The position numbers and the translations under genes are program-made. The notes under the pieces were generated by a model. It saw only the letters and a list, made by a program, of their open reading frames with translations. It made no database searches and was not told the origin of the DNA. Positions 45,160 through 52,596 of a DNA stretch of 64,000 nt are shown piece by piece. Location of the stretch: the NCBI GenBank assembly GCA_018401735.1, contig JAGYKI010000007.1:62001-126000 (forward strand). Reading direction: 5' to 3'. Within the stretch, counting starts at the first letter, position 1, and each line of letters begins with the position of its first letter. Source of the DNA: Schleiferiaceae bacterium (lineage in GTDB: Bacteria; Bacteroidota; Bacteroidia; Flavobacteriales; Schleiferiaceae).

Positions 45160-46962
45160 TTAGAAGGGATACTTATTCTCTTCAATAAGTTTAGCCGCAA
45201 TACGACGACGCAGTTCTTTTACATTTAACGGATTAGCCGCTTTGGTAAAGCGCTTTAAACCCATTAACATCATGCGTTGCTCATCGCCATCGGCGAAGCT
45301 GTAAATCGCCTCACGCCCTGCTCTGCCAACATTTTCCATCGCATTGTGTAAGTATAAACGTGCCATGTCTATTTCTATCGAGGCATTCTCCTCTCCTTTA
45401 TTCTTCACTACTTTTTCGGCTCTCAGAATACCACTCTCCGCGGCGTAAATCTCAATGAGCATATCTGCGGCGTTCATAATAATTTCCTGTTCGTCTTCGA
45501 GGTTCATACCAAAGGTTTCTACCGCTTTACCAGCCACCATTAATACAGACTTTTTCAGTTTAACGATAATCTCTTTTTCCTCGGTAAATAAAACGCTGTA
45601 GTCTGGAGTATCGAAAGATGGAATATCCATTAACTCGCCAGCCACAGCCATGGCGGGAGTCATTAAATCCATTTCACCTTTCAAAGCCTTCTTCAGTAGC
45701 ATGGCTACGCTATGTAAGCGATTAATTTCGTTGGTACCTTCGTAGATGCGCGCAATACGAACATCGCGGTAAGCTGCTTCCAGAGGGGCATCGGCACTGT
45801 AACCCATACCACCATACATCTGTAAGCCTTCATCGGAAACGTAGCTTCCTACCTCTGAACCTAATACTTTAAGGATCGCACATTCAATGGCATATTCCTC
45901 CACACCTTTCAGTTTGGCTATTTTGGGCTCCATACCTTGCTCTTGTAAGCGAATGATATGGTTTTCAATATCCTGTCCGGCACGATAAACAGCCCCTTCT
46001 GCTACCCAAGTACGGGTAAGCATTTCGGCCATTTTAAATTGTAAGGCACCAAAAGAAGATATAGCCACACCAAATTGCTTACGCTCATTGGCATAGGAAA
46101 CCGAGTGAGTAATTACACGACGGGCAGCATCCATACAGGCTACGGCTAATTTTATACGGCCGTAATTTAAAGAGTTCATGGCGATTTTAAATCCGCCATT
46201 GCGCTCGCCTAAAAGTGCTGAAGCATCAACTTCGCAATCGTTAAAGAATACTTGGCGAGTAGAGCTTGCGCGTATACCCAATTTATTTTCTTCCTCTCCG
46301 AAACTCATTCCAGGATTGCCTTTCTCAACAATAAAGGCAGTGAGGTATTGATCACTTTCTATGCGTGCAAAAACCGTAAATACATCCGCAAAACCCGCAT
46401 TTGAAATCCAAATTTTTTGTCCGTTGATTTTATAAGTTTTACCATCTGCACTTAACTCGGCTTTAGTCTTTCCAGAGTTAGCGTCCGAACCAGCCCCAGG
46501 CTCGGTAAGGCAATAAGCACCCATTAATTCACCCGTAGCAAGGCCAGGTAAATATTTCTGACGTTGGTCTTCGTTACCATATAATAATATAGGCAGCGTA
46601 CCAATTCCGGTATGCGCGCCAAAGGCAGTAGATAGGGAGCCGGAAACTCCTGATATGCGGTCGCATACCAACATAGAAGTATTAAAGTCCATTCCTAAAC
46701 CACCGTAGGCTTCGGGTACTGAAATCCCTAACAAACCAAGCTCTCCAGCTTTTTTCATGATCTCCTCGGTGAAGGCATAATCTTTATTTTCGAAGCGTTC
46801 ACGATGTGGTAAAACTTCTTTTTCGATAAAGTCCGTTGTGGCCTGCGCCATCATTCGTTGCTCTTCAGAAAAATCTTCAGGGGTGAAAACTTCATCCATT
46901 TCTACGGGACGAATTAAAAACTCGCCACCTTTAAGGAAATCTTTTGCTAGAGTATCTGCCAT
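45160..46962 (-). CDS. Acyl-CoA dehydrogenase
   Basis: 600 residues, longer than the classical 380-400 because of a C-terminal domain of about 150 residues found in many Bacteroidota and Actinobacteria members. The flavin-binding YCLTEPGAGSDANSGKTKAE and the KIWISNAGFADVFTVFA segment are intact. RIYEGTNEINRLH near residue 420 carries the catalytic-loop Glu. It makes the first dehydrogenation in beta-oxidation, passing electrons to ETF. It normally belongs with fadB/fadA, which here lie 4 kb upstream on the same strand, separated by three unrelated genes. Its upstream region carries the same palindrome as marR, so it is likely under the same regulator. Confidence 0.94.
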   Translation of the reverse strand: MADTLAKDFLKGGEFLIRPVEMDEVFTPEDFSEEQRMMAQATTDFIEKEVLPHRERFENKDYAFTEEIMKKAGELGLLGISVPEAYGGLGMDFNTSMLVCDRISGVSGSLSTAFGAHTGIGTLPILLYGNEDQRQKYLPGLATGELMGAYCLTEPGAGSDANSGKTKAELSADGKTYKINGQKIWISNAGFADVFTVFARIESDQYLTAFIVEKGNPGMSFGEEENKLGIRASSTRQVFFNDCEVDASALLGERNGGFKIAMNSLNYGRIKLAVACMDAARRVITHSVSYANERKQFGVAISSFGALQFKMAEMLTRTWVAEGAVYRAGQDIENHIIRLQEQGMEPKIAKLKGVEEYAIECAILKVLGSEVGSYVSDEGLQMYGGMGYSADAPLEAAYRDVRIARIYEGTNEINRLHSVAMLLKKALKGEMDLMTPAMAVAGELMDIPSFDTPDYSVLFTEEKEIIVKLKKSVLMVAGKAVETFGMNLEDEQEIIMNAADMLIEIYAAESGILRAEKVVKNKGEENASIEIDMARLYLHNAMENVGRAGREAIYSFADGDEQRMMLMGLKRFTKAANPLNVKELRRRIAAKLIEENKYPF

Positions 46963-46985
46963 GGTTTAATTTTTTTGGATTGCTT

Positions 46986-46993
46986 CAAAAGTA
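46986..46993 (-). promoter_or_regulatory. Putative -7 element of the acyl-CoA dehydrogenase promoter
   Basis: TACTTTTG on the minus strand fits TAnnTTTG and lies 24 bases before the ATG. The TATGCATGCATA palindrome starts 12 bases upstream of it, between the expected -7 and -33 positions, where a repressor would block polymerase. Confidence 0.45.
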
Positions 46994-47004
46994 CTAAATT
47001 TTAT

Positions 47005-47016
47005 TATGCATGCATA
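47005..47016. promoter_or_regulatory. TATGCATGCATA palindrome, candidate MarR/fad operator (site 1)
   Basis: A perfect 12-base palindrome, 43-54 bases upstream of the acyl-CoA dehydrogenase start. The 14-base form TTATGCATGCATAG recurs exactly upstream of marR-fadB at 55476-55489 and I saw it nowhere else in the window. MarR proteins bind such short palindromes. Confidence 0.65.
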
Positions 47017-47061
47017 GTTAATTGGATATTTTTTTGCTGTGTTAATCCAAAATATTCGACA

Positions 47062-47107
47062 GACGGAAGCCCCGCGCCAGGGATTGGGAAGGAAAGCCTG
47101 TAGGCGC
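47062..47107. ncRNA. GC-rich structured element, candidate non-coding RNA
   Basis: A GC-rich island (GGAAGCCCCGCGCCAGGGAT and following GGAAAGCCTGTAGGCGCC) in an otherwise AT-rich gap. GCGCC and GGCGC can pair as an outer stem, and short GG/CC pairs fall inside. I recall similar CCCCGCGCCAGGGATTG...GGAAAGC sequences scattered in Flavobacteriia intergenic regions, but cannot confirm the Rfam identity. The strand is not decided. Confidence 0.35.
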
Positions 47108-47115
47108 CCATAAAA

Positions 47116-47141
47116 AAAGGTGCTCCTCGCGAAGCACCTTT
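47116..47141 (-). terminator. Intrinsic terminator of the sigma/anti-sigma transcript
   Basis: AAAGGTGCT and AGCACCTTT form a nine-base-pair stem. On the minus strand it is followed by TTTTTTTATGG, 29 bases past the stop of the trans-envelope protein gene. Confidence 0.85.
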
Positions 47142-47169
47142 CATTGCAGAGTATCCTAATCTACAGATC

Positions 47170-48741
47170 TTACCAGTGGTAGGATAGGCCCAACTGACAA
47201 GAGTAGGGACTCTGATTGGTTTGGAAAAGCCGATTCTCTAACAGCTGTTCTTGCAAGCGTATACGTGTAAAAACGGACCACTGTTGGTTAATTTTGTAAG
47301 AAATTGCCGGCTGCACCAATAAGGCCAAGCTAAAAACCTCAGCGCGAGCGTAATTCTCATCGTTTATAGCCAGAGCTTGTTGCACACTTACGCCAGTGGC
47401 CAGCGAAAGCGTCCAAGAGCCGAATTCACTTTGGTAGCCATAAAGTAGCGGCAACTCGGCATATTGAAAGCGTATTTGTTGTGATTTTGGATAGCTCATT
47501 TGGTAATCGTTGCTATCGATATTTAGCACAATGCTGGTATCTATTACAGTTTGAAAGGTGGTGTCGTACTCATAATGTCCGGCATTGATGGAATCGATTA
47601 CCCAAATCGCTCTCACATTAGCCACTTGGCGACTATTAGTGGTCAACAACCAAGTACTGTCAATTAAAGTCTTATTTTCCAGCACATTGTATTCATACTG
47701 ACGGTAATCTTGGCTAAAACTAAAACCACCTTGAAAGAACCAATTCTTTCTACTCCACAGCAAATCGGCGGCGGCTTGAAAACCAAAACCTGTTGGGTTA
47801 GCAAAATTGGTTGCCCCCCCCAAAGCGAAGTTAACCGCTTGTAATTTGAAGCCTGTGGCGGGATTAATAAAATCGTCATCGCTAGCCGCCATGCTTTCTG
47901 GGACAACGTTTAGGCTATCATCTTTTCTAAGGGCCTCATCGCTCGGTGCAGTACTTTCTGAATGAATACTCGCCTTTGCAGTCAATGGCTTTGGATTGCT
48001 TGGCAGAGAATCCCTAAACGACGAACTTGCTTGATCTAGCGTATTGGCTGGAGATGAAGCGCGTTGAGCCAGACTATTACTAGGCTCTTCCACTCCACCC
48101 TTGTTAAATTCCTCTGCTGTACCTGACTCGGCATCGCTGAGCTTGCCATTATCTAGGCTCAGTGCCCTTTTCTCAGCCTGCTTGTTTTGTACAACTAAAT
48201 TATCCGGCTTAGTATCGGTTTGTTTCTGCTCTGCGGCAGATGCGTTCGAAGCTGGATTTACGGCAGATTGAAAAGCAAGCGGTACAATGGTATTTTTATT
48301 GGTCCCTTCCCTTTCGGCAGACTTAGGCGAAACGGTCGAATTTTCGCTGGCATTTTCATTCGGAACAGTAGGACTAGCCGATTCTAATGCTTGCGTCGCA
48401 ATATTCGCCCTTGGATTAACTTGAGAATTAGAAGATACATCTTTTTCTACCGCTGCAGGAGTGGGTATTGTAATTTGAGTTGAAGAAGATATTTCTTCTT
48501 GTGTATTGTGGTTTTGATTAGTCGATTCGGTTGCTGGACTTGTAATCCACCAAAGCGCAGCACTACTAATAGCAAGTGCCAAAGAAAGTAGCGCAATTTT
48601 TACCGTGCTCGTAAAAAACGGCTTGGCTTGAAGGCCTGGGGTGTTGGCAATCATTTGCTCCATAGCAGCCCAGTCAGCGGCACTGGGTCCTTCTGCGGAA
48701 GAGCCCAATTTATCGCCTAATTTTTTCCAATCTTTAGCCAT
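47170..48741 (-). CDS. Predicted dual-membrane-spanning anti-sigma factor (Dma-like)
   Basis: 523 residues with three parts. Residues 1-45 are cytoplasmic-like (MAKDWKKLGDKLG, then SAADWAAMEQMIANTPGL) as in Bacteroidota anti-sigma N-termini. About residues 46-68 (VKIALLSLALAISSAALWWI) are one membrane helix. Residues 70-300 are a Ser/Thr/Asn/Ala/Pro-rich low-complexity linker, long enough to cross the periplasm. Residues 300-523 are alternating aromatic beta strands (KNWFFQGGFSFSQDY, YAELPLLYGYQSEF) ending in LGLSYHW, typical of an outer-membrane barrel. The gene overlaps the sigma factor by one base. This matches the Dma family recently described in Bacteroides, which link outer-membrane state to a partner sigma factor. 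Function here is inferred from this architecture. Confidence 0.8.
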   Translation of the reverse strand: MAKDWKKLGDKLGSSAEGPSAADWAAMEQMIANTPGLQAKPFFTSTVKIALLSLALAISSAALWWITSPATESTNQNHNTQEEISSSTQITIPTPAAVEKDVSSNSQVNPRANIATQALESASPTVPNENASENSTVSPKSAEREGTNKNTIVPLAFQSAVNPASNASAAEQKQTDTKPDNLVVQNKQAEKRALSLDNGKLSDAESGTAEEFNKGGVEEPSNSLAQRASSPANTLDQASSSFRDSLPSNPKPLTAKASIHSESTAPSDEALRKDDSLNVVPESMAASDDDFINPATGFKLQAVNFALGGATNFANPTGFGFQAAADLLWSRKNWFFQGGFSFSQDYRQYEYNVLENKTLIDSTWLLTTNSRQVANVRAIWVIDSINAGHYEYDTTFQTVIDTSIVLNIDSNDYQMSYPKSQQIRFQYAELPLLYGYQSEFGSWTLSLATGVSVQQALAINDENYARAEVFSLALLVQPAISYKINQQWSVFTRIRLQEQLLENRLFQTNQSPYSCQLGLSYHW

Positions 48742-49310
48742 TATACCACTCGTTTTAAATTACTCATAGAAATGAGCTTTCCTTTTAAAATTTCTTTTGC
48801 TGAAGCGAGATAGCGTTTCGAACTTCGTTCGGAACAATTTAATTTCTCGGCTATTTCGTAATGTTTATATCCTTCAAATTCGTAAAGACTAAAAACCAGT
48901 CTCTCGTTTTCTGGTAATTTGAAGATCAGCTCTTTTACATCATTAAGACTTAGTTCATCCATTACTGAAGCAAGGCCCTTTCCTATTTCAATTTCTTCGA
49001 AGTCTTCATCGGCTTCTTTAAAATCAGTTTGTTGTTGGTAGTTTTTATTTTTACGAAAATCGTCGATGGCACTGTTTACCATAATCCTGGCAATCCAGCT
49101 TAAAAAATCTCGCGATTCATTATAGTCTTTTAGGTTGAGAAGTATTTTCAAAAAACCTTCATTCAAAAGAGCAACCGCATCTTCACGATTGCGTTTATAA
49201 CGAAAACAGATTGCCAATAAAAACGCGAAGCAATGCTGATAAAGCTCAGACTGTGCCTTGCGATCATTCTTTATACACTTATGTATAATTTTGGTTGGAA
49301 TGCTGTTCAT
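48741..49310 (-). CDS. Sigma-70 family (ECF-type) RNA polymerase sigma factor
   Basis: 189 residues from ATG 49310 (MNSIPTKIIHKCIKNDRKAQ). The earlier in-frame start lacks homology. Region 2 lies at about 15-85 (AVALLNEGFLKILLNL, DYNESRDFLSWIARIMVN) and region 4 at about 125-180 (ELIFKLPENERLVFSLYEFE, HYEIAEKLNCSERSSKRYL). There is no anti-sigma gene of the FecR kind. Its partner is instead the trans-envelope protein that starts at its stop (TAATG). It follows the PKD surface protein by 57 bases on the same strand. Confidence 0.92.
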   Translation of the reverse strand: MNSIPTKIIHKCIKNDRKAQSELYQHCFAFLLAICFRYKRNREDAVALLNEGFLKILLNLKDYNESRDFLSWIARIMVNSAIDDFRKNKNYQQQTDFKEADEDFEEIEIGKGLASVMDELSLNDVKELIFKLPENERLVFSLYEFEGYKHYEIAEKLNCSERSSKRYLASAKEILKGKLISMSNLKRVV

Positions 49311-49367
49311 GCGCCTTAAAGGTAAGAAAGTGGCAGGCCTAAACCCGCCACTTTCTAGAAAGAGCAA

Positions 49368-50633
49368 TTATTCAATAATTAAACGTAAGGTTTTAGAAGC
49401 TGTTTTACTGCTTACTCTTACTAAGTAGGCACCAGATTCTAAACCAGTAATTTCAGCTGTATTGCTAGTAGGTTGGAAGTCAATTAACTTCTGACCACTA
49501 ATACTATACACCTCAACGTTTTGCACGTTTAAGCTAGCATCCCAGCTAAGGTTTGCTTTATCAGCAGCAGGGTTAGGATAAAGACTTAAAGAAGACTCTA
49601 GCACTTTATCTTCCAAACCTACCGTAGCAGGGTTGATTACATTGATGGTAAAACCAGTCATGCCTTTGTAAACTAAGTTTCCGTTGGCATCGAAGCCGAT
49701 AGAATCGCAGTAAGTGCTAACGCAAGTGTCAATTCCTGCGCTATCTACCGCAGTGATAGTTAAACAAACACCATACACGCCTACTGTAGTATAAGTATGA
49801 CTGGGGTATTGCGCGCTTATAGTTGTACCGTCGCCAAAATCCCAATCGTAGCTTACAATGTTTCCAGTAGAACTAGAGTTCTCCCATAAAACAAGTTGAC
49901 CTTGAAATAAGCCAGAATTAACTGTGTCAACAATATAATTGGCTGCACAAGTAATAGGGTTTGGGTTACCACCAGTTCCAGATCCTCCAATATTACCTAT
50001 GGAATCGCAGGTAAAAGCACAGGCGCTGTCTACTCGAGAGTAGCAAAAAGATACCCCATTAGGATAATTCGAGCTGCTTAAAGAAATACTGTCGTAGTTA
50101 GAAGAAGTAAAACCTGAAATATTGGTACCATTGATAGTTATGGTTGACGGAATACCGGCAGGTAAGCTAGTGCGTGAGAATTCTAAAAGGGATATTGCTT
50201 CAATAACATAGATAGTATCCAATGGTGTTGAAAAGGTAAAAGTGTTAAAAAGCACTTCGCAATCACTAGGTGGACAAGCTAAAGATAAGTTTGCATTAAT
50301 AGATGGAGTATTGGGGTTGTAAACAGCAGTGCCCCACACTACATTCCCACCACAATCTTTGGTTGCCCAAAAGATGGTATCCATCGCGTTTAAATTGCCA
50401 ATCCAGAAAGATGCTTCACCATTATTATTGGTGTACGTATACGTATCATAGCTTTCAAAGGTGGGAGAGTTTTGATAACCATTACCAAAAAAGGCGGCCG
50501 GAGAAGAATAATAAAATACCGCCACCCCTGGCGCTGCAAAGTTTAAACTATCCGCGACATTTACGGTGAGGTTGTTTTGGGCAACTGCGCCAAAACCGAA
50601 GGCCATTAAGACCATGAGTACTAATTTTTTCAT
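49368..50633 (-). CDS. Secreted PKD-domain surface protein with T9SS sorting domain
   Basis: 421 residues with a signal peptide (1-18, ending AVAQ). The first 220 residues are beta-rich and carry several Cys (DCGGNVVWG, LACPPSDCEVLF, SACAFTCDS) that may form disulfides. A PKD domain follows (VSYDWDFGDGTTISAQYPSH). The last 80 residues are a T9SS type A sorting domain (LSLYPNPAADKANLSW, YSISGQKLIDFQ, LESGAYLVRVSSK). It is exported to the cell surface. It lies just upstream of the sigma/Dma pair on the same strand, so it may be co-transcribed or be a regulon member. No binding partner is known. Confidence 0.85.
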   Translation of the reverse strand: MKKLVLMVLMAFGFGAVAQNNLTVNVADSLNFAAPGVAVFYYSSPAAFFGNGYQNSPTFESYDTYTYTNNNGEASFWIGNLNAMDTIFWATKDCGGNVVWGTAVYNPNTPSINANLSLACPPSDCEVLFNTFTFSTPLDTIYVIEAISLLEFSRTSLPAGIPSTITINGTNISGFTSSNYDSISLSSSNYPNGVSFCYSRVDSACAFTCDSIGNIGGSGTGGNPNPITCAANYIVDTVNSGLFQGQLVLWENSSSTGNIVSYDWDFGDGTTISAQYPSHTYTTVGVYGVCLTITAVDSAGIDTCVSTYCDSIGFDANGNLVYKGMTGFTINVINPATVGLEDKVLESSLSLYPNPAADKANLSWDASLNVQNVEVYSISGQKLIDFQPTSNTAEITGLESGAYLVRVSSKTASKTLRLIIE

Positions 50634-50737
50634 TTTACTGAGTTTTAATTGTTTCTACATTAGGGGATACGTAAGTGCAGAAGAAAAAGGGACAGACTAA
50701 GCAAAAAAAAAAAACTGCCCTCTCAATTTTGACAAAG

Positions 50738-50768
50738 AAAAACCCCAGCTGGAATGACTGGGGTTTTT
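50738..50768 (-). terminator. Intrinsic terminator of the marR-fad transcript
   Basis: AAAAACCCCAG and CTGGGGTTTTT form an eleven-base-pair stem with a nine-base loop, 20 bases past the thiolase stop on the minus strand. Confidence 0.87.
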
Positions 50769-50787
50769 AGTTTAAAAAAGCGAGCGG

Positions 50788-51963
50788 CTACATCATTTCA
50801 TAGATGCCGGCTGCCCCTTGACCTTCACCTACGCACATGGTTACCATACCGTATTTCTGGTCGCGTTTTTTAAGTTCATTGAATAACTGCACCGATAGTT
50901 TTGCTCCCGTACAGCCGAGTGGATGCCCCATAGCGATTGCTCCGCCATTTACATTCACCTTAGCGGGGTCTAAATCTAAGGTTCTAATTACTGCTAAAGA
51001 TTGTGAGGCAAAGGCTTCGTTTAGCTCTATCAAATCGATATCGTTTTTACTTAAGCCCGAAGCCTTCAACACCTTTGGAATAGCATCTACTGGACCAATT
51101 CCCATTAAGCGCGGCTCCACTCCTACCACTTGATAGTTTACCAACCTAGCAATAGGCTTTAAGCCCAGTTCGTTCATCATCTTTTCACTCATCACCATCA
51201 CAAAGGCAGCGCCGTCGCTCATTTGGCTCGAATTACCCGCGGTAACCGAACCTTTGGCAGCAAATACGGGACGAAGTTTCGCCATGCTTTCTACGGAAGT
51301 GCCTAAACGGGGACCTTCATCAGTATCAACGGTATAGGTGCGGACTTGTCGCTTTTCATTTTCATCGAGATAGATCTCTTCTACTTCAATGGGTTGAATA
51401 TCATCTTTAAAACGACCCGTTTCAATGGCTTTTAACGCTTTCATATGCGACTCAAAACCAAACTGATCTTGATCAGCACGACTGATATTATATTCATGAG
51501 CTACCGCTTCAGCAGTAAGACCCATATTATTGTAATAGTCGGCATGCACCTTGGCAAGCTCATAGCTAGGCACTACTTTGTAACCACCCATGGGAACATA
51601 ACTCATGCTCTCTACTCCTCCAGCGATTATACAATCGGCCATTCCCGCATTTATCTTGGCGGACGCCATAGCGATAGTTTCCAAGCCGCTCGCACACCAA
51701 CGGTTTACCGTTACCCCAGGAACTTTAACGGTATCTAAACCCATTAAAGAGATCAAGCGACCGATGTTCATTCCCTGCTCCGCCTCGGGCATGGCATTGC
51801 CCACAATCACATCGTCGATACGATTTTTATCTAATTGGGGCATGGTCTTCATTATCTCTTGAATAAGCGTGCCCGCTAAATTATCAGGACGAGTAAATCT
51901 AAATTTTCCTTTTGGTGCCTTGCCAACGGCGGTTCTTTTTGCGGCTACGATGTATGCGTTCAT
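50788..51963 (-). CDS. fadA: Acetyl-CoA C-acyltransferase (3-ketoacyl-CoA thiolase)
   Basis: 391 residues, normal thiolase length. The nucleophile C90 is in VNRWCASGLETIA, and the C-terminal NVNGGAIAMGHPLGCTGAK holds the catalytic His and Cys. It cleaves 3-ketoacyl-CoA to acetyl-CoA and a shortened acyl-CoA. It would normally follow the FadB-like gene closely. Here 620 bases with a four-helix-bundle cassette separate them. A 20-base perfect palindrome lies just upstream (51983-52002). Confidence 0.95.
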   Translation of the reverse strand: MNAYIVAAKRTAVGKAPKGKFRFTRPDNLAGTLIQEIMKTMPQLDKNRIDDVIVGNAMPEAEQGMNIGRLISLMGLDTVKVPGVTVNRWCASGLETIAMASAKINAGMADCIIAGGVESMSYVPMGGYKVVPSYELAKVHADYYNNMGLTAEAVAHEYNISRADQDQFGFESHMKALKAIETGRFKDDIQPIEVEEIYLDENEKRQVRTYTVDTDEGPRLGTSVESMAKLRPVFAAKGSVTAGNSSQMSDGAAFVMVMSEKMMNELGLKPIARLVNYQVVGVEPRLMGIGPVDAIPKVLKASGLSKNDIDLIELNEAFASQSLAVIRTLDLDPAKVNVNGGAIAMGHPLGCTGAKLSVQLFNELKKRDQKYGMVTMCVGEGQGAAGIYEMM

Positions 51964-51965
51964 AT

Positions 51966-52015
51966 TTTAGTAGTTAAAAGTTAGTACTCAGTACTGAGTA
52001 CTGAGTAGTTAGTAT
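51966..52015. repeat. AGTA-rich repeat with a 20-base perfect palindrome, left flank of the four-helix cassette
   Basis: Repeated TTAGTA/GAGTA words. AGTACTCAGTACTGAGTACT (51983-52002) is a perfect palindrome. The words are in inverted orientation relative to the right-flank TACTAA words (52541-52596). Confidence 0.65.
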
Positions 52016-52039
52016 GAGCTTGATTAAATGACTTAACAC

Positions 52040-52393
52040 TCATCTTCGCAGTGATAGTATGAGCTTATAATTCATCTTTTGTAATTCGTTTATTTCTACT
52101 TGCATTTTATCCACTTTAATCATTTCAATATAACCTAAGCGATGAGCAAGTATTAGCTGTGTTTCTAATTCATTTAAAGAGCCTTGGGTAATATCTAAGA
52201 ATTTGGCGAAATCGGCCTTCGTACTACGACCGGCACCTTCTGCAATATTAGAAGGAACTGAGACCGCAGATCTTTGCATTTGTGAACTTAAGCCAAATCG
52301 CTCCGAAGAGGGAAATGTCCCGATTACTTTATATAATTCCGTTGCTAAATCCATTGCTTTTTGCCAAGTTTTCAGTTCTTTATATTGGTGCAT
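52040..52393 (-). CDS. Four-helix-bundle protein (23S rRNA intervening-sequence type)
   Basis: 117 residues, all helical, with YKELKTWQKAMDLATELYK at the start and the family signature VPSNIAEGAGRSTKADFAKF near residues 48-67. These proteins were first seen in intervening sequences in 23S rRNA genes and are spread as free cassettes in Bacteroidota. The biochemical role is unknown. It lies between fadA and fadB on the same strand, flanked on both sides by AGTA-type repeats that are in inverted orientation, so it looks inserted into the fad operon. Confidence 0.9.
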   Translation of the reverse strand: MHQYKELKTWQKAMDLATELYKVIGTFPSSERFGLSSQMQRSAVSVPSNIAEGAGRSTKADFAKFLDITQGSLNELETQLILAHRLGYIEMIKVDKMQVEINELQKMNYKLILSLRR

Positions 52394-52540
52394 TTTGTTA
52401 GTAAATAGTAGTTAATACTTAGTAGCTAGAGGGACAAAGATCAATTTGACAAGTGTTCCAGTGAATTAAGAAATACTTAGCTACTGCTTAAATTATTTCT
52501 TTTAACGGCAGACGATAAAAACTAATTCTACCGCGTAGCC

Positions 52541-52596
52541 CTACTAACTACTAAATACTAATTACTCACTACTAATTCCTCACTACTAATTCCTCA
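52541..52596. repeat. Short tandem repeats, right flank of the four-helix cassette
   Basis: CTACTAATTCCTCA occurs twice in tandem (52569-52582 and 52583-52596), preceded by the related AATACTAATTACTCA and CTACTAACTACTAA. The last unit contains the fadB stop codon (52586-52588), so the repeat has invaded or derives from the 3' end of fadB. Confidence 0.7.

Noticed and set aside
51983..52002. 20-base palindrome as a fadA operator
   Set aside because: It is made of the AGTA repeat words that flank the four-helix cassette and does not resemble the TATGCATGCATA sites.
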